The notes beneath the pieces were generated by a model. That model made no database searches, was not told the origin of the DNA, and was given only the letters and a program-made list of their open reading frames with translations. Shown one piece after another: positions 8,155 to 18,898 of a stretch of DNA of 64,000 nt. Position numbers and translations under genes: made by a program. The DNA comes from Candidatus Lachnoclostridium pullistercoris (lineage in GTDB: Bacteria > Bacillota > Clostridia > Lachnospirales > Lachnospiraceae). The first letter of the stretch is position 1, and each line of letters opens with the position of its first letter. The stretch spans positions 1 through 64,000 of the forward strand of contig DWWL01000049.1 in the NCBI GenBank assembly GCA_019119775.1, read 5' to 3'.

Positions 8155-9858
8155 ATGACTATGAAAAAAAGACGATTGGTAGCCCTTGCGACTGCAGCCG
8201 TCATGACGCTGTCCCTGGCAGCCTGCGGAGGCGGCGGTTCTTCCACCACAGATACGACTGCGGCGGGAGGCGCAGCGGAGGAGAGCTCCGGAGCTGTTAT
8301 GACGCCGGATGCCGGTGCGGAGGGCCAGACACTGGCTGGTTCCATCAAAATCGGCGACACAGAGGCTGAGCCGGTGGACGGCGGCACCCTGGTGGTTTCC
8401 ATGCCGTCAGCACCCAGAACTATGGATCCGGCCCAGTACACCACCGTATACGAGAGCGCGGTTATGAACAGCGTGCTGGATACTCTGTTTGTCTGGAACG
8501 AAGATTATACAGATGTGATTCCGAACCTGGTTACGGACTACACCATCAGCGATGACGGGCTGAGCTACAACATGACTCTGAGAGATGACGTTTATTTCCA
8601 GGACGGCCAGTACGTAAAGGGACGCAAGATGACGTCAGAGGATGTAAAGTATTCTCTGGAGAGAAGCAAGGAAGAGTCCCCCACCGACCGTGTATGCCGT
8701 GATTTCTTCGACTATGTGGAAGTGGTAAGCGATACGGAATTCATCATCCACATGACTTCCCCCGCCGGACCGTTCCTCAACCAGCTGGCTGAGGTCGGCG
8801 CCGCCATCGTTCCGAAAGAGGAAGTAGAAGGCTGGGGCGATGAGTTCGGTTCCCATATCGTCGGCAGCGGCCCCTTCACTCTGGAAGAGGTTGTGACGGA
8901 CGAGAAAGTTGTCTTAAAGAAGAACCCCAATTACTGGGGTGAAGCTCCTCATGTGGACGGCGTGGAGTTCCGAATCGTGACAGACTCCAACCAGGCGATC
9001 AACGCCGTTCAGACCGGAGAGGTGGACATCGCCATGTATCTGCAGGGCGAGGCCATCAAGAGAGCTCAGGATGCAGGCATGCTGCTTCAGATCCCCGGCT
9101 CCGGAATCACCTACATGAGATTTAACCTCCAGCAGGGACCCACGGCAGACCCGAAGGTCCGCGAGGCTCTGACCATGGCTGTGGATGTGGATTCCATGGT
9201 GGCAGGCATTTACCAGTACGGCGAGGGCACGAGAGCTTACCAGCCGCTCACCGCTTACTCCTGGGCTTACAAGGCAGAGAACAACGATCTGGTTCCCGCT
9301 TATGATCCGGAAGGCGCAAAGGCTCTTCTGGCAGAGGCAGGATATCCCGATGGATTTGATATGACACTCTATATCTCCAGCTCCTCCTCCCGTGAGAAGA
9401 TGGCTCAGATGCTTCAGTACTACTGGGGTGAGATTGGAGTCAACCTGGAGATCGTTACCTCCACCATGGCTGAGTGGTCCGCTTCTGTAGTGGATTCCTG
9501 GCAGTCTGATGTGGTGAACAGCTACGCGGTAAGCTGGAACAGCAACCCCGATCCTTACGGATATCTGGATAAGTTCTTCAACACCCAGACGATCCACGCG
9601 TCCTCCAACGCCGGCGGCTACAGCAACGAAGAGATCGATGCGAAGCTGGTAGAGGCATTCTCCCTGACCGATCAGGAAGAGAGGACCGCTATCTACGATG
9701 AGATCATGAAGCAGGTTATGGGCGAGTACACCGGTCTTTACTACGCATATGAGTGCAGGAACTGGGCAGTTTCCGACAGAGTAAACGACGCGGTTCTCCG
9801 TGCGGACAGCCAGATGCTTGTGACCACACCGTTCAATAATATCTGGCTGGCACAGTAA
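8155..9858 (+). CDS. peptide ABC transporter substrate-binding lipoprotein (DppA/OppA family)
   Basis: lipobox LSLAAC; SBP family 5 pattern. Confidence 0.93.
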   Translation: MTMKKRRLVALATAAVMTLSLAACGGGGSSTTDTTAAGGAAEESSGAVMTPDAGAEGQTLAGSIKIGDTEAEPVDGGTLVVSMPSAPRTMDPAQYTTVYESAVMNSVLDTLFVWNEDYTDVIPNLVTDYTISDDGLSYNMTLRDDVYFQDGQYVKGRKMTSEDVKYSLERSKEESPTDRVCRDFFDYVEVVSDTEFIIHMTSPAGPFLNQLAEVGAAIVPKEEVEGWGDEFGSHIVGSGPFTLEEVVTDEKVVLKKNPNYWGEAPHVDGVEFRIVTDSNQAINAVQTGEVDIAMYLQGEAIKRAQDAGMLLQIPGSGITYMRFNLQQGPTADPKVREALTMAVDVDSMVAGIYQYGEGTRAYQPLTAYSWAYKAENNDLVPAYDPEGAKALLAEAGYPDGFDMTLYISSSSSREKMAQMLQYYWGEIGVNLEIVTSTMAEWSASVVDSWQSDVVNSYAVSWNSNPDPYGYLDKFFNTQTIHASSNAGGYSNEEIDAKLVEAFSLTDQEERTAIYDEIMKQVMGEYTGLYYAYECRNWAVSDRVNDAVLRADSQMLVTTPFNNIWLAQ

Positions 9859-9883
9859 CCAGATTCATACAGACATCAATGTG

Positions 9884-9945
9884 AGAGAAGAACGCAGAGA
9901 GGCAGAGAGAAGGATACATGCTCCTGCCGTCTCTGCTTCTCTTTT
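9884..9945 (+). terminator. intrinsic terminator-like hairpin between substrate-binding protein and permease genes
   Basis: AGAGAAG..GCAGAGA..GGCAG / CTGCC..TCTCTGC..TTCTCT followed by TTTT. Confidence 0.7.
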
Positions 9946-9972
9946 ATATCTGTCAGAAGAGAGGAATTTTTT

Positions 9973-10917
9973 ATGGTAAAACTGATTTTGAAGAGGATCC
10001 TGCAGATGATCCCTACACTGCTGATCGTAGTGACCATCACCTTCTGCCTGACCAGAATGCTTCCCGGAGATCCGGCGGTGGCCATCCTGGGAATTGAGGC
10101 TACGGATGAGGACATTGCGGCCTTAAGAGAAGAGATGAACCTGGATAAAAGTCTGCCGGAGCAGTACGTTCTCTATCTGGATGACCTTGCTCACGGTGAC
10201 TTCGGATATTCTTACAGCTACAGACAGGATGTGCTGGGACTGATCATTTCCCGTATCCCCAACACCATCTCCCTGACGCTGGTGGCGTTAGCCATAGCGG
10301 CGATCATAGGAACTGCGGCTGGAATCATAGCTGCGGTCAAGCAGAACACAATCGTAGACTACATAGTAATGCTTCTGGCCCTGGTGGGCGTGTCGATGCC
10401 TAACTTCTGGCTGGCCCTGATGCTGGTCCTGAAGTTCTCGGTGGAAATGAACCTGCTGCCGGTAATGGGAATGGGTGATATGAGCAAAGGCATCGGGGAT
10501 GTGGTTATTCATATGATACTGCCCTGTGTCTGCCTTGCGTCAACCCCCATGGCTACCTTCGCCAGAACTATTCGTTCCAGTATGGTGGAAACGCTGAGCA
10601 GCGATTATGTCCGCTGCCTGCGGGCCAGAGGCGTGAGAGAGTGGAAGGTGATCTGCCTCCACAGCCTGAAGAATGCCCTTCCGCCCCTGGTAACGGTGCT
10701 GGGACTTCAGATTGCCGGTACCTTTACGGGAGCCATCATCACAGAGGGAATTTTCTCCTGGCCCGGCATGGGAACCATGATCAATACGGCCATCAACAAC
10801 AGGGACTATTCCCTGATTCAGGGTGCCGTGCTGTTTTCCGCCATTATGTTCGTGTTCTGTAATATGCTGGTGGATATTGCGTATATGATACTGAACCCGA
10901 AGGTCAAAGGAGCGTGA
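9973..10917 (+). CDS. peptide ABC transporter permease (DppB family)
   Basis: multi-TM, MLPGDPAVAILG, conserved EAA-region. Confidence 0.93.
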   Translation: MVKLILKRILQMIPTLLIVVTITFCLTRMLPGDPAVAILGIEATDEDIAALREEMNLDKSLPEQYVLYLDDLAHGDFGYSYSYRQDVLGLIISRIPNTISLTLVALAIAAIIGTAAGIIAAVKQNTIVDYIVMLLALVGVSMPNFWLALMLVLKFSVEMNLLPVMGMGDMSKGIGDVVIHMILPCVCLASTPMATFARTIRSSMVETLSSDYVRCLRARGVREWKVICLHSLKNALPPLVTVLGLQIAGTFTGAIITEGIFSWPGMGTMINTAINNRDYSLIQGAVLFSAIMFVFCNMLVDIAYMILNPKVKGA

Positions 10918-11828
10918 GAAATATGCCGGAGAAGAAAACACAGGATATGCTTGGCCGCGAGGCCAATATGGCCATCCTCAAAAAAGAGCGGAAGGCCAAC
11001 AATGCTTGGAATAAATTAAAACGGAACCGGTCAGCCGTCATCGGCTTTATCATTGTATGCGTGATGGTATTTCTGGCCGTGTTTGCCCCTGTACTGGCCC
11101 CCTATGATCCCAACGCCATAGCGCCGGCGATCCCCTACAAGGGAATCGGATTTGAGGGCCATCTGCTGGGAACCGATGATCTGGGAAGAGACATTCTGTC
11201 CCGTATCCTTTACGGAGCGAGAGTTTCCCTGATCGTAGCGGTGGGCGCCACCATCGTGGGCGCCATCATCGGAGTTCTCATCGGACTGCTGGCCGGATAT
11301 TTCGGCGGCTGGCTGGATGTGGTGCTTATGAGATTTATGGACGGTATGTTTTCCTACCCGTTCATTCTGCTGGCTATGATCCTGATCACTGTGCTGGGAA
11401 ACGGCGTCTGGAATGTAATTCTGGCTATCGGTATCGCCAACGTCCCAAGTTTTGCCCGAGTCACCAGGGGACAGGTGGTGATCGTGAAGGAGGAAGAATA
11501 CTGCAATGCCTGCCGGGTGGTAGGCGTGTCGGATGTCCGTCTGCTGTTTCTGCACATCCTTCCCAACTGCGTGTCCCAGATCATTGTGTACGCGACTCTG
11601 CGCGTGGCCAGCGCCATCATCTCTGAGGCGTCTTTGAGCTTCCTGGGACTGGGCATCGCCCTTCCGACAGCTTCCTGGGGAAGTATTTTGAGAGTAGGCC
11701 GTGAATGCCTGACGACGGCGCCCCACGTGGCGACGACAGCCGGCCTCTTTATTCTTGTGACGGTAATCGGATTCAATCTGCTGGGCGACGGTATCCGGGA
11801 TATCATGGATCCGAAGATGAAACAGTAG
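10914..11828 (+). CDS. peptide ABC transporter permease (DppC family)
   Basis: LLGTDDLGRDILSRILYGARVSL motif. Confidence 0.93.
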   Translation: MRNMPEKKTQDMLGREANMAILKKERKANNAWNKLKRNRSAVIGFIIVCVMVFLAVFAPVLAPYDPNAIAPAIPYKGIGFEGHLLGTDDLGRDILSRILYGARVSLIVAVGATIVGAIIGVLIGLLAGYFGGWLDVVLMRFMDGMFSYPFILLAMILITVLGNGVWNVILAIGIANVPSFARVTRGQVVIVKEEEYCNACRVVGVSDVRLLFLHILPNCVSQIIVYATLRVASAIISEASLSFLGLGIALPTASWGSILRVGRECLTTAPHVATTAGLFILVTVIGFNLLGDGIRDIMDPKMKQ

Positions 11829-11839
11829 GAGGGACGTCT

Positions 11840-12862
11840 ATGAGCGAAAACAACGATGTAATCTTAAAAGTAGAGGGACTGAAAACATATTTCTATCAGG
11901 CCAGCGGCGTGACGAAGGCCGTGGACGGCGTCAGCTTTACCTTAAAGGAAGGCCAGACCATGGGAATCGTGGGAGAGTCCGGATCAGGCAAGAGCGTGAC
12001 CAGCTCCTCTGTCATGCGTCTGATGCCTTCCAAGACGGCAAAGATCGTGGAAGGAGATATCACCTTTGAGGGCGTGGATCTGCTGAAGCTCTCCAAAAAG
12101 GATCTGCTGAAGTTCCGCGGAAATGAGTGCTGCATGATCTTCCAGAACCCCATGACGTCTCTGGACCCGGTGTTCAAGATCGGCCACCAGATGGTGGAAA
12201 TGATCCGGGAGCATCATAAAGTGAGCAAAAAAGAAGCCTGGAACCAGGCGGTGGAAGCCCTGAAGCTGGTGGGAATCCCGGAAGCGGAGAAACGTATGGA
12301 GGCTTATCCCCATGAGCTGTCCGGAGGTATGTGCCAGCGTGTGATCATCGCCATGGCCGTCTGCGGCAATCCAAAGCTGATCATCGCCGACGAGCCCACC
12401 ACCGCTCTGGATGTGACGGTGCAGGCGCAGGTGCTGGAGCTTTTGAAGGATCTGCAGAAGAAGATGAACACAGCCATCCTGCTGATCACCCACAACCTGG
12501 GCGTGGTCTGGGAGATGTGCGACACGGTAATGGTAATGTACGCCGGAAATACGGTAGAGTACGCGGACACCAAGACTCTGTACCAGGAGCCGCTCCACCC
12601 CTATACCTGGGGCCTGCTGGACTCCATGCCGAAGTTAAGCAGTTCTTCCAAAGAGGCGCTGGTGACGATCCCCGGAACGCCGCCTGACCTGCGTCTGACC
12701 GGCTACTGCTGCAATTTCTACAACCGCTGCCCCTATGTGACGGACGCCTGCCGGGAGTCGGTGCCGCCGCTGGTGGAGGTAAAGCCGGGGCATTTTGTGG
12801 CCTGCCACAGACAGAACGGAGTCAATCAGTTAAAGAGAGGCGAGGTGAACGGCGATGAGTGA
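11840..12862 (+). CDS. peptide ABC transporter ATP-binding protein (DppD family)
   Basis: GESGSGKS Walker A, LSGGMCQRV, oligopeptide C-terminal Cys-rich extension; start trimmed to MSENNDV. Confidence 0.93.
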   Translation: MSENNDVILKVEGLKTYFYQASGVTKAVDGVSFTLKEGQTMGIVGESGSGKSVTSSSVMRLMPSKTAKIVEGDITFEGVDLLKLSKKDLLKFRGNECCMIFQNPMTSLDPVFKIGHQMVEMIREHHKVSKKEAWNQAVEALKLVGIPEAEKRMEAYPHELSGGMCQRVIIAMAVCGNPKLIIADEPTTALDVTVQAQVLELLKDLQKKMNTAILLITHNLGVVWEMCDTVMVMYAGNTVEYADTKTLYQEPLHPYTWGLLDSMPKLSSSSKEALVTIPGTPPDLRLTGYCCNFYNRCPYVTDACRESVPPLVEVKPGHFVACHRQNGVNQLKRGEVNGDE

Positions 12863-13832
12863 TAAAAAAGTGATCATGAAGGTGGAAAACTTAAGCAAGG
12901 AGTTCGTGATCCACGGGAAAAAGATCATGGAGCCGAAAAAAATGCTCCACGCCCTGAGCGACGTCTCCTTTGAGATCTACGAGGGCGAGACCCTGGGAAT
13001 TATCGGCGAGTCCGGCTGCGGCAAATCCACTCTGGGCCGCTGCCTGGTACAGCTGCACAAGCCCACATCGGGCACGATCCTCTATGAGGGCGAGGACCTG
13101 TGGAAGATGACCGGGGAGAAGAAGCGGGAGACGAGAAGAAACATTCAGATGATCTTCCAGGATCCCTATTCCTCCCTGGATCCGAGAAAAACGGCTTCTT
13201 ATTCCATTGAGGAGGCCATGAAGGTGCACGGCCTGGGCGAGAATGCCAGAGAGCGCCATCAGCGGGCTCTGGACGCTCTTCAGGAGGTGGGACTGGACAT
13301 CCAGCATATGGAGCGCTATCCCCACGAGTTCTCCGGCGGCCAGAGACAGAGGGTGAATATCGCGAGAGCCCTCTCCATCTCCCCCAAGGTGATCGTGTGC
13401 GACGAGCCTGTGTCGGCTCTGGACGTGTCCATCCAGGCGCAGGTAATCAATCTGTTCAAGAAGATCCAGCAGGAGAGAAAACTGACCTATGTTTTCATCT
13501 CTCATGACCTGGGCATCATCAAATACATCAGCGACCGGATCATCATCATGTATCTGGGACGGATCATGGAAACTTATACGGCGGAGGGAATTTACGCCAA
13601 TCCCCTTCACCCCTACACGAGAGCTCTTCTGTCTGCCATTCCGCCGGAGAGTCCTTTTGAGAAAAAAGAGAGAATGCCGCTGCACGGAGATATCCCCAGC
13701 CCCATCGGCGATCAGGTGGGCTGTCCTCTGGCGGGCCGCTGCCCCAACTGCACGGAGCGGTGCAAGAAGGAGATTCCCAAGCTGGTGGATGTGGGCGACC
13801 ACCACATGGTGGCCTGTTTCCTGTACGAGTAA
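12855..13832 (+). CDS. peptide ABC transporter ATP-binding protein (DppF family)
   Basis: GESGCGKST, FSGGQRQRVNIARAL. Confidence 0.93.
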   Translation: MSDKKVIMKVENLSKEFVIHGKKIMEPKKMLHALSDVSFEIYEGETLGIIGESGCGKSTLGRCLVQLHKPTSGTILYEGEDLWKMTGEKKRETRRNIQMIFQDPYSSLDPRKTASYSIEEAMKVHGLGENARERHQRALDALQEVGLDIQHMERYPHEFSGGQRQRVNIARALSISPKVIVCDEPVSALDVSIQAQVINLFKKIQQERKLTYVFISHDLGIIKYISDRIIIMYLGRIMETYTAEGIYANPLHPYTRALLSAIPPESPFEKKERMPLHGDIPSPIGDQVGCPLAGRCPNCTERCKKEIPKLVDVGDHHMVACFLYE

Positions 13833-13935
13833 AGGACGCTGTGCTGGATGAGGCAGCCTGCCCGGCCAGGGCAGGAATACCGGAACGGACAGAGGCATAA
13901 AAGGAACAGAGACATAAATAGAGGAGGCGTTTTTC

Positions 13936-15297
13936 ATGAACAGAGCAGAGCAGCTGGCACAGATGACAGCAAAGCACAGAGAACGGATTTTTGAGACGGC
14001 GGACTACATATGGAAGCATCCGGAGACGGGATACCGGGAGTGGAAGACTTCCGCCTACATGGAGAAACAGTTCAGGGAACTGGGCTATGAACCGGTGCTG
14101 GCAGGAAATATTCCCGGATTTTACGCGGATCTGGATACGGGAAGGCCGGGGCCGAAGCTGGCGATTCTGGGAGAGCTGGATTCTCTGATCGTGAGAAATC
14201 ATCCCGACGCGGACCCGGAGACGGCGGCAGTGCACGCCTGCGGCCACAACGCCCAGTGCGCCACTCTGGTGGGTGTGGCGGCGGCCATGAAGGAGCCGGG
14301 AGCGCTGGACGGCATGTGCGGCTCCATCCGCTTTATCGCCGTTCCGGCGGAGGAACTGATTGAGCTGGGCTACCGGGAAGAGCTGAGGAAAAAAGGCGTG
14401 ATCCGCTACTACGGAGGAAAAGTGGAGTTTATCTACCGCGGATATCTGGACGGAGTGGACATGGCCATGATGATCCATTCCGGAAGCCTGCCGGAAGGCA
14501 GGGCGTTAAACATCAATGCCGGATGCAACGGCTGCGTGACGAAAAACATTCTCTTTAAAGGCGTGTCGGCCCATGCCGGCGGCGCCCCGGAGAGGGGAGT
14601 CAACGCTCTGTACGCGGCCACCTGCGGCTTAAACGCGGTGAATGCCATCCGGGAGACGTTTGTGGACGATGAGCACATCCGTTTCCATCCCATCATCACG
14701 GAGGCGGGACTGGCGGTGAACGCCATTCCGGAGGCTGCGAAGGTGGAGAGCTACGTGAGAGGAGCCTCCTACGAGAGTATTTATAAATATAACCGGAAAG
14801 TAAATCTGGCGCTGGCGGGCGCTGCGGCGTCCATCGGCTGCCGCCTGGAACTGGAAGACCGGCCGGGATATTTCCCGCTGAACAACGATGCCAACATGGC
14901 GGACGTGGCTGCGGAGGCCATGGAGGCGGTGGCAGGTCCCGGCACAGTGGAGAGAACTGACAGCTGGGGCACCGGCTGCACGGATATGGGCGATGTGTCG
15001 GCGATCATGCCGGCGGTTCATCCCCACGCCTCCGGCGCGGTGGGAACGGGCCACGGATGTGATTATTACATTCAGGACAAAGAGCTGGCCTGCTTAAGAC
15101 CTGCCCAGTGCCTGGCAGTGGCTGCGGATCTGCTGCTCTCCCACGACGGAGAGAGGGCCAAGAAGGTCATCGCCGAGGCGAAGCCGCGCTTCCAGTCCAA
15201 GGAAGAGTATCTGGCCGCCATTGACAGGCTGGAGATGAGCAAAGAGGCGGTTGCCTACAATGAGGACGGGACCGTCACGCTGGATTTCTGCCGGTAG
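13936..15297 (+). CDS. M20 family amidohydrolase/peptidase (AbgB-like)
   Basis: AILGELDSL, VHACGHNAQCATLVG, VPAEE metal and catalytic motifs. Confidence 0.85.
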   Translation: MNRAEQLAQMTAKHRERIFETADYIWKHPETGYREWKTSAYMEKQFRELGYEPVLAGNIPGFYADLDTGRPGPKLAILGELDSLIVRNHPDADPETAAVHACGHNAQCATLVGVAAAMKEPGALDGMCGSIRFIAVPAEELIELGYREELRKKGVIRYYGGKVEFIYRGYLDGVDMAMMIHSGSLPEGRALNINAGCNGCVTKNILFKGVSAHAGGAPERGVNALYAATCGLNAVNAIRETFVDDEHIRFHPIITEAGLAVNAIPEAAKVESYVRGASYESIYKYNRKVNLALAGAAASIGCRLELEDRPGYFPLNNDANMADVAAEAMEAVAGPGTVERTDSWGTGCTDMGDVSAIMPAVHPHASGAVGTGHGCDYYIQDKELACLRPAQCLAVAADLLLSHDGERAKKVIAEAKPRFQSKEEYLAAIDRLEMSKEAVAYNEDGTVTLDFCR

Positions 15298-15375
15298 AGA
15301 AAAAGGGGCCGCCGGCGGTTTGAGCAGGCGGCCCTGTTGAAAATAGGAGAAACTGACGGTTTAAGGGGAACCGAA

Positions 15376-16176
15376 ATGGAAAAGAAGATTGCATTTTTTG
15401 ATATTGACGGAACACTGATCAACGTGCCGGAAGGGCTGATGAGCCCGACGGCAGAGACGATCTCTGCGTTAAAGAGGTTTCAGGAACAGGGGAATCTGAT
15501 TTTTATCGCCACGTCCCGCGGGGAACTGCCTTTTGAGGCGGAGGAGCTCCAGTTTGACGGCTTCATCGGCGAGGACGGACACTACATCGTTTATGACGGC
15601 CAGGTGCTGTTCGACGATCTGTTCACGGCGGACGAGGTGCGGCGGCAGATGGAAGTCTATAAGCAGTTTGACGGCCGCTGCATGTATTCGGGGCATCACA
15701 GCAGCTGGTGCGACTGCTGGGAGGACGAATACATCCAGAGGCACCGGAAGGCATTTTCCCGCACCACGGACAAGCCGGCTAACTTAATCGAGCACCTGGA
15801 TGCGGATGCCATGGAAGTCATCGCCTGCTGCGTGATGTTTAAAAATGTGGAGGATCTGCGGGGAGCTTACGAGGCCCTGAAGGATGATTTTACCATGGTC
15901 ACGTACGAGACAGGAATCATCCGCATGGACGTTTACCGCAAAGGATTTAAAAAGGGCACGGCGGTCCGTCATATGTATGAAAAGCTGGGCATCCCCAGGG
16001 AAAACACCTATGCTTTCGGCGACGGAATCAATGACATGGAGATGCTGCAGCTGGTGGGCCACGGCATCGCCATGGGAAACGCCATTGAAGAGCTGAAAGC
16101 GGTCGCCGAGGAAGTGACCGGTTCTGTGATGGAGAACGGGATCGCCGGCTACTTTAAAAAATATCTGCTGAAATGA
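15376..16176 (+). CDS. Cof-type HAD-IIB hydrolase
   Basis: FFDIDGTLIN, FGDGINDMEML; start trimmed to MEKKIAFFDIDG. Confidence 0.9.
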   Translation: MEKKIAFFDIDGTLINVPEGLMSPTAETISALKRFQEQGNLIFIATSRGELPFEAEELQFDGFIGEDGHYIVYDGQVLFDDLFTADEVRRQMEVYKQFDGRCMYSGHHSSWCDCWEDEYIQRHRKAFSRTTDKPANLIEHLDADAMEVIACCVMFKNVEDLRGAYEALKDDFTMVTYETGIIRMDVYRKGFKKGTAVRHMYEKLGIPRENTYAFGDGINDMEMLQLVGHGIAMGNAIEELKAVAEEVTGSVMENGIAGYFKKYLLK

Positions 16177-16278
16177 GCGCCGGCCGCGGCGGGAAAAAGA
16201 ACGGCCTGCAGGCGGCAGTCAGAATTGACAGCGGTGCGGCTCTGACATAAAATGAAAGAAAAAGAGGAGGAGAGAGAC

Positions 16279-17424
16279 ATGCTTTGCATCAGAAACGGAA
16301 TCATTCATGATATGGTGAATCCTGAGGCATACGAGGGAGATATTCTGATCGACGGGGGAAAGATCGCCGCGATTGGAAAGAACCTGGATGTCCCGGAAGG
16401 CGCCGAGATCTACGATGCGGACGGAAAGAATGTGTATCCCGGGTTTGTGGATGCCCACAGCCATCTTGGGCTGGACGGATACGGCATTGGCTTTGAGGGG
16501 CAGGACTACAACGAGAGAAACGATATCTGCACGCCCCAGTTAAGAGGCATTGACAGCTTCAACCCTATGGATCCGTCGGTGGCCATGGCGGCAAAGGGCG
16601 GCGTCACCTGTGTGGGAACCGGCCCCGGAAGCTCCAACGTGCTGGGCGGAACTTTCTTCGCAGTAAAGACAGCGGGCCGCTGTGTGGACGATATGATCGT
16701 GAGAAATCCCATCGCCATGAAGTGTGCTTTCGGCGAGAACCCGAAGCGCTGCTACAAGGACGTGAACAACTATGCCCGCATGTCCACAGCGTCCAAATTA
16801 AGAGAGATGCTGTTTAAGGCGCAGGATTACAAGGCGAGAAAAGAGGCAGCTGGGGACGATCCCTTGAAGAAGCCGGCGTTTGACATGAAGATGGAGGCTC
16901 TGATCCCGGTGCTGGAGAAGAAGATCCCCCTGAAAGCTCACGCCCATCAGGCCAACGACATTCTCACTGCCATCCGGATCGCGAAGGAGTTTGACGTGAA
17001 GATGACGCTGGAGCACTGCACGGAAGGCCATCTGATCGTGGATGAGATGGTAAAATCCGGCTTCCCCTGCGCGGTGGGACCGTCCTTCGGAAACGCGACG
17101 AAGGTGGAGTTGAAGAACAAGACCTGGGCGACTCCCGGAATCCTGGCGGCGGCCGGCTGTCAGGTGTCCATCATCACGGATGCTCCTGTGACGCCTCAGC
17201 AGTATCTGCCTCTGTGCGCCGGATTTGCGGTGAAGGCCGGCATGGATCCCTACGAGGCGCTGAAGGCAATCACCATCAATCCGGCCAGACATCTGGGCGT
17301 GGACGACCGGGTAGGCTCCCTGGAAGTTGGAAAAGACGGCGACGTGGTGGTATTTGAGGGATCACCCATGGAGATCTCTTCCAAAGCGGCGCTTGTAGTG
17401 ATCAATGGAGAAAAAATAAGCTGA
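16279..17424 (+). CDS. amidohydrolase family protein
   Basis: VYPGFVDAHSHLGLDGYG, KAHAHQANDI, ITDAPV. Confidence 0.88.
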   Translation: MLCIRNGIIHDMVNPEAYEGDILIDGGKIAAIGKNLDVPEGAEIYDADGKNVYPGFVDAHSHLGLDGYGIGFEGQDYNERNDICTPQLRGIDSFNPMDPSVAMAAKGGVTCVGTGPGSSNVLGGTFFAVKTAGRCVDDMIVRNPIAMKCAFGENPKRCYKDVNNYARMSTASKLREMLFKAQDYKARKEAAGDDPLKKPAFDMKMEALIPVLEKKIPLKAHAHQANDILTAIRIAKEFDVKMTLEHCTEGHLIVDEMVKSGFPCAVGPSFGNATKVELKNKTWATPGILAAAGCQVSIITDAPVTPQQYLPLCAGFAVKAGMDPYEALKAITINPARHLGVDDRVGSLEVGKDGDVVVFEGSPMEISSKAALVVINGEKIS

Positions 17425-17443
17425 AGAAGGAGTGGGGTGCGGG

Positions 17444-18112
17444 ATGAAAAACTTTGTAGTGACCATTGCGAGAGGATTTGGCTCCGGCGGAAGACAGATT
17501 GCGGCAAAGCTGGCGGATGAACTTCACATTCACAGCTACGACAACCGGATTCTGAAGCTGGCCGCCCAGTACAGCGGCTATCCGGAGCATTATTTCAAGG
17601 AGGCGGACGAGACGCTGCAGGGAAATCTGATAGAGAAGCAGCTTCTGGCCCTTCCGAAAAAGTTTCATACCAGCGGTCATTTGTCCCGCTTTGTGTCGGA
17701 TGACCGGCTGTTTGATTTCCAGAAGACCATTATTGAGAGACTGGCGGATTCAGAGAACTGCATTATCGTGGGAAAATGTGCAGACTACATTTTGAAAGAC
17801 TATGACAATGTGGTGAGCGTCTATGTGGAGGCTCCGAGAGCTTACTGCCTGCAGCGGGTGCTGGAGCGGATGGACGATATTACGCTGGAGGAGGCGGATG
17901 AGCTGATCACCCGCACGGATAAGTACCGGGCAGACTATTATAAGTACTATACCGGCGGCAACTACTGGACAAATCCTGTCAACTACGACATCACCATCAA
18001 CAATGCACGGCTGGGAGATGAAAAGAGCGTGCAGCTGATTATCGACTGCATGCGCATCAAGTTCGGTGAAGAGTGGTATCAGGACTACATGAAGTCCATT
18101 GGAAAGCTGTGA
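17444..18112 (+). CDS. cytidylate kinase-like family protein
   Basis: VVTIARGFGSGGRQIAAKLADEL P-loop variant. Confidence 0.85.
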   Translation: MKNFVVTIARGFGSGGRQIAAKLADELHIHSYDNRILKLAAQYSGYPEHYFKEADETLQGNLIEKQLLALPKKFHTSGHLSRFVSDDRLFDFQKTIIERLADSENCIIVGKCADYILKDYDNVVSVYVEAPRAYCLQRVLERMDDITLEEADELITRTDKYRADYYKYYTGGNYWTNPVNYDITINNARLGDEKSVQLIIDCMRIKFGEEWYQDYMKSIGKL

Positions 18113-18150
18113 CAAACGGCGGTGCGGTATCCTGAAAGGAGGATTGGAAT

Positions 18151-18858
18151 ATGAACGTGAATGGAAATGAGTATTATCCGGCGGCGGAAGAACGTCAGGC
18201 GGAGACTCTGGGGCGCTACACGGCGAAGACCTTCGGGTGGATGTTCGCGGGCCTTTTAATGACCTTTGCGGTGGCCATGTTCGGCTACGTGACGGGCTAT
18301 GTGTTTTACCTGTTTATGATTCCTTACTTCCCCATGATTCTTCTTCTGGCTGAGGTGGGTGTCGTGATCTACCTGTCTGCCAGGATAGAGAAGATGTCCG
18401 TGGGAACGGCGAGAGCCATGTTTTTCGTCTATGCGGCCTTAAACGGCGTTGTATTTTCCTCGCTGTTTCTGATCTACCAGCTGACCAGCCTGGTGCTGGC
18501 ATTCGGGGCGTGCAGCCTGTTTTTCGGCATTATGGCGGCGCTGGGCTACACCACCAACGCGGATTTCAGCCGGCTTAGGCCCTTTATGCTGGGCGGACTG
18601 ATCTTTCTGGCGGCGTTCTGGATTCTGTCCATCTTCATCAACCTGAGCCAGTTTGAGACGGCGGTGTGCGCACTTGGAATTTTCCTGTTCCTGGTGATCA
18701 CAGCCTATGACACCAAAAAGATCCGCCTGTATCATCAGGTCTATTCCGGACGGCCGGAGATTGCGGCGAAGGCATCGATCTTTGCGGCGCTGGAGCTGTA
18801 TCTGGATTTTATCAATCTGTTTTTATATCTGATCCGGATAACGGGAAAGAGAAAATAG
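18151..18858 (+). CDS. Bax inhibitor-1/YccA family membrane protein
   Basis: seven-TM pattern, FLFLVITAYDTKKI signature. Confidence 0.9.
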   Translation: MNVNGNEYYPAAEERQAETLGRYTAKTFGWMFAGLLMTFAVAMFGYVTGYVFYLFMIPYFPMILLLAEVGVVIYLSARIEKMSVGTARAMFFVYAALNGVVFSSLFLIYQLTSLVLAFGACSLFFGIMAALGYTTNADFSRLRPFMLGGLIFLAAFWILSIFINLSQFETAVCALGIFLFLVITAYDTKKIRLYHQVYSGRPEIAAKASIFAALELYLDFINLFLYLIRITGKRK

Positions 18859-18871
18859 AGAGAACAAAAGG

Positions 18872-18898
18872 AAGAGCCATGAGAGATCATGGCTCTTC
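18872..18898. terminator. bidirectional terminator between convergent genes
   Basis: AAGAGCCATGA / TCATGGCTCTT. Confidence 0.75.
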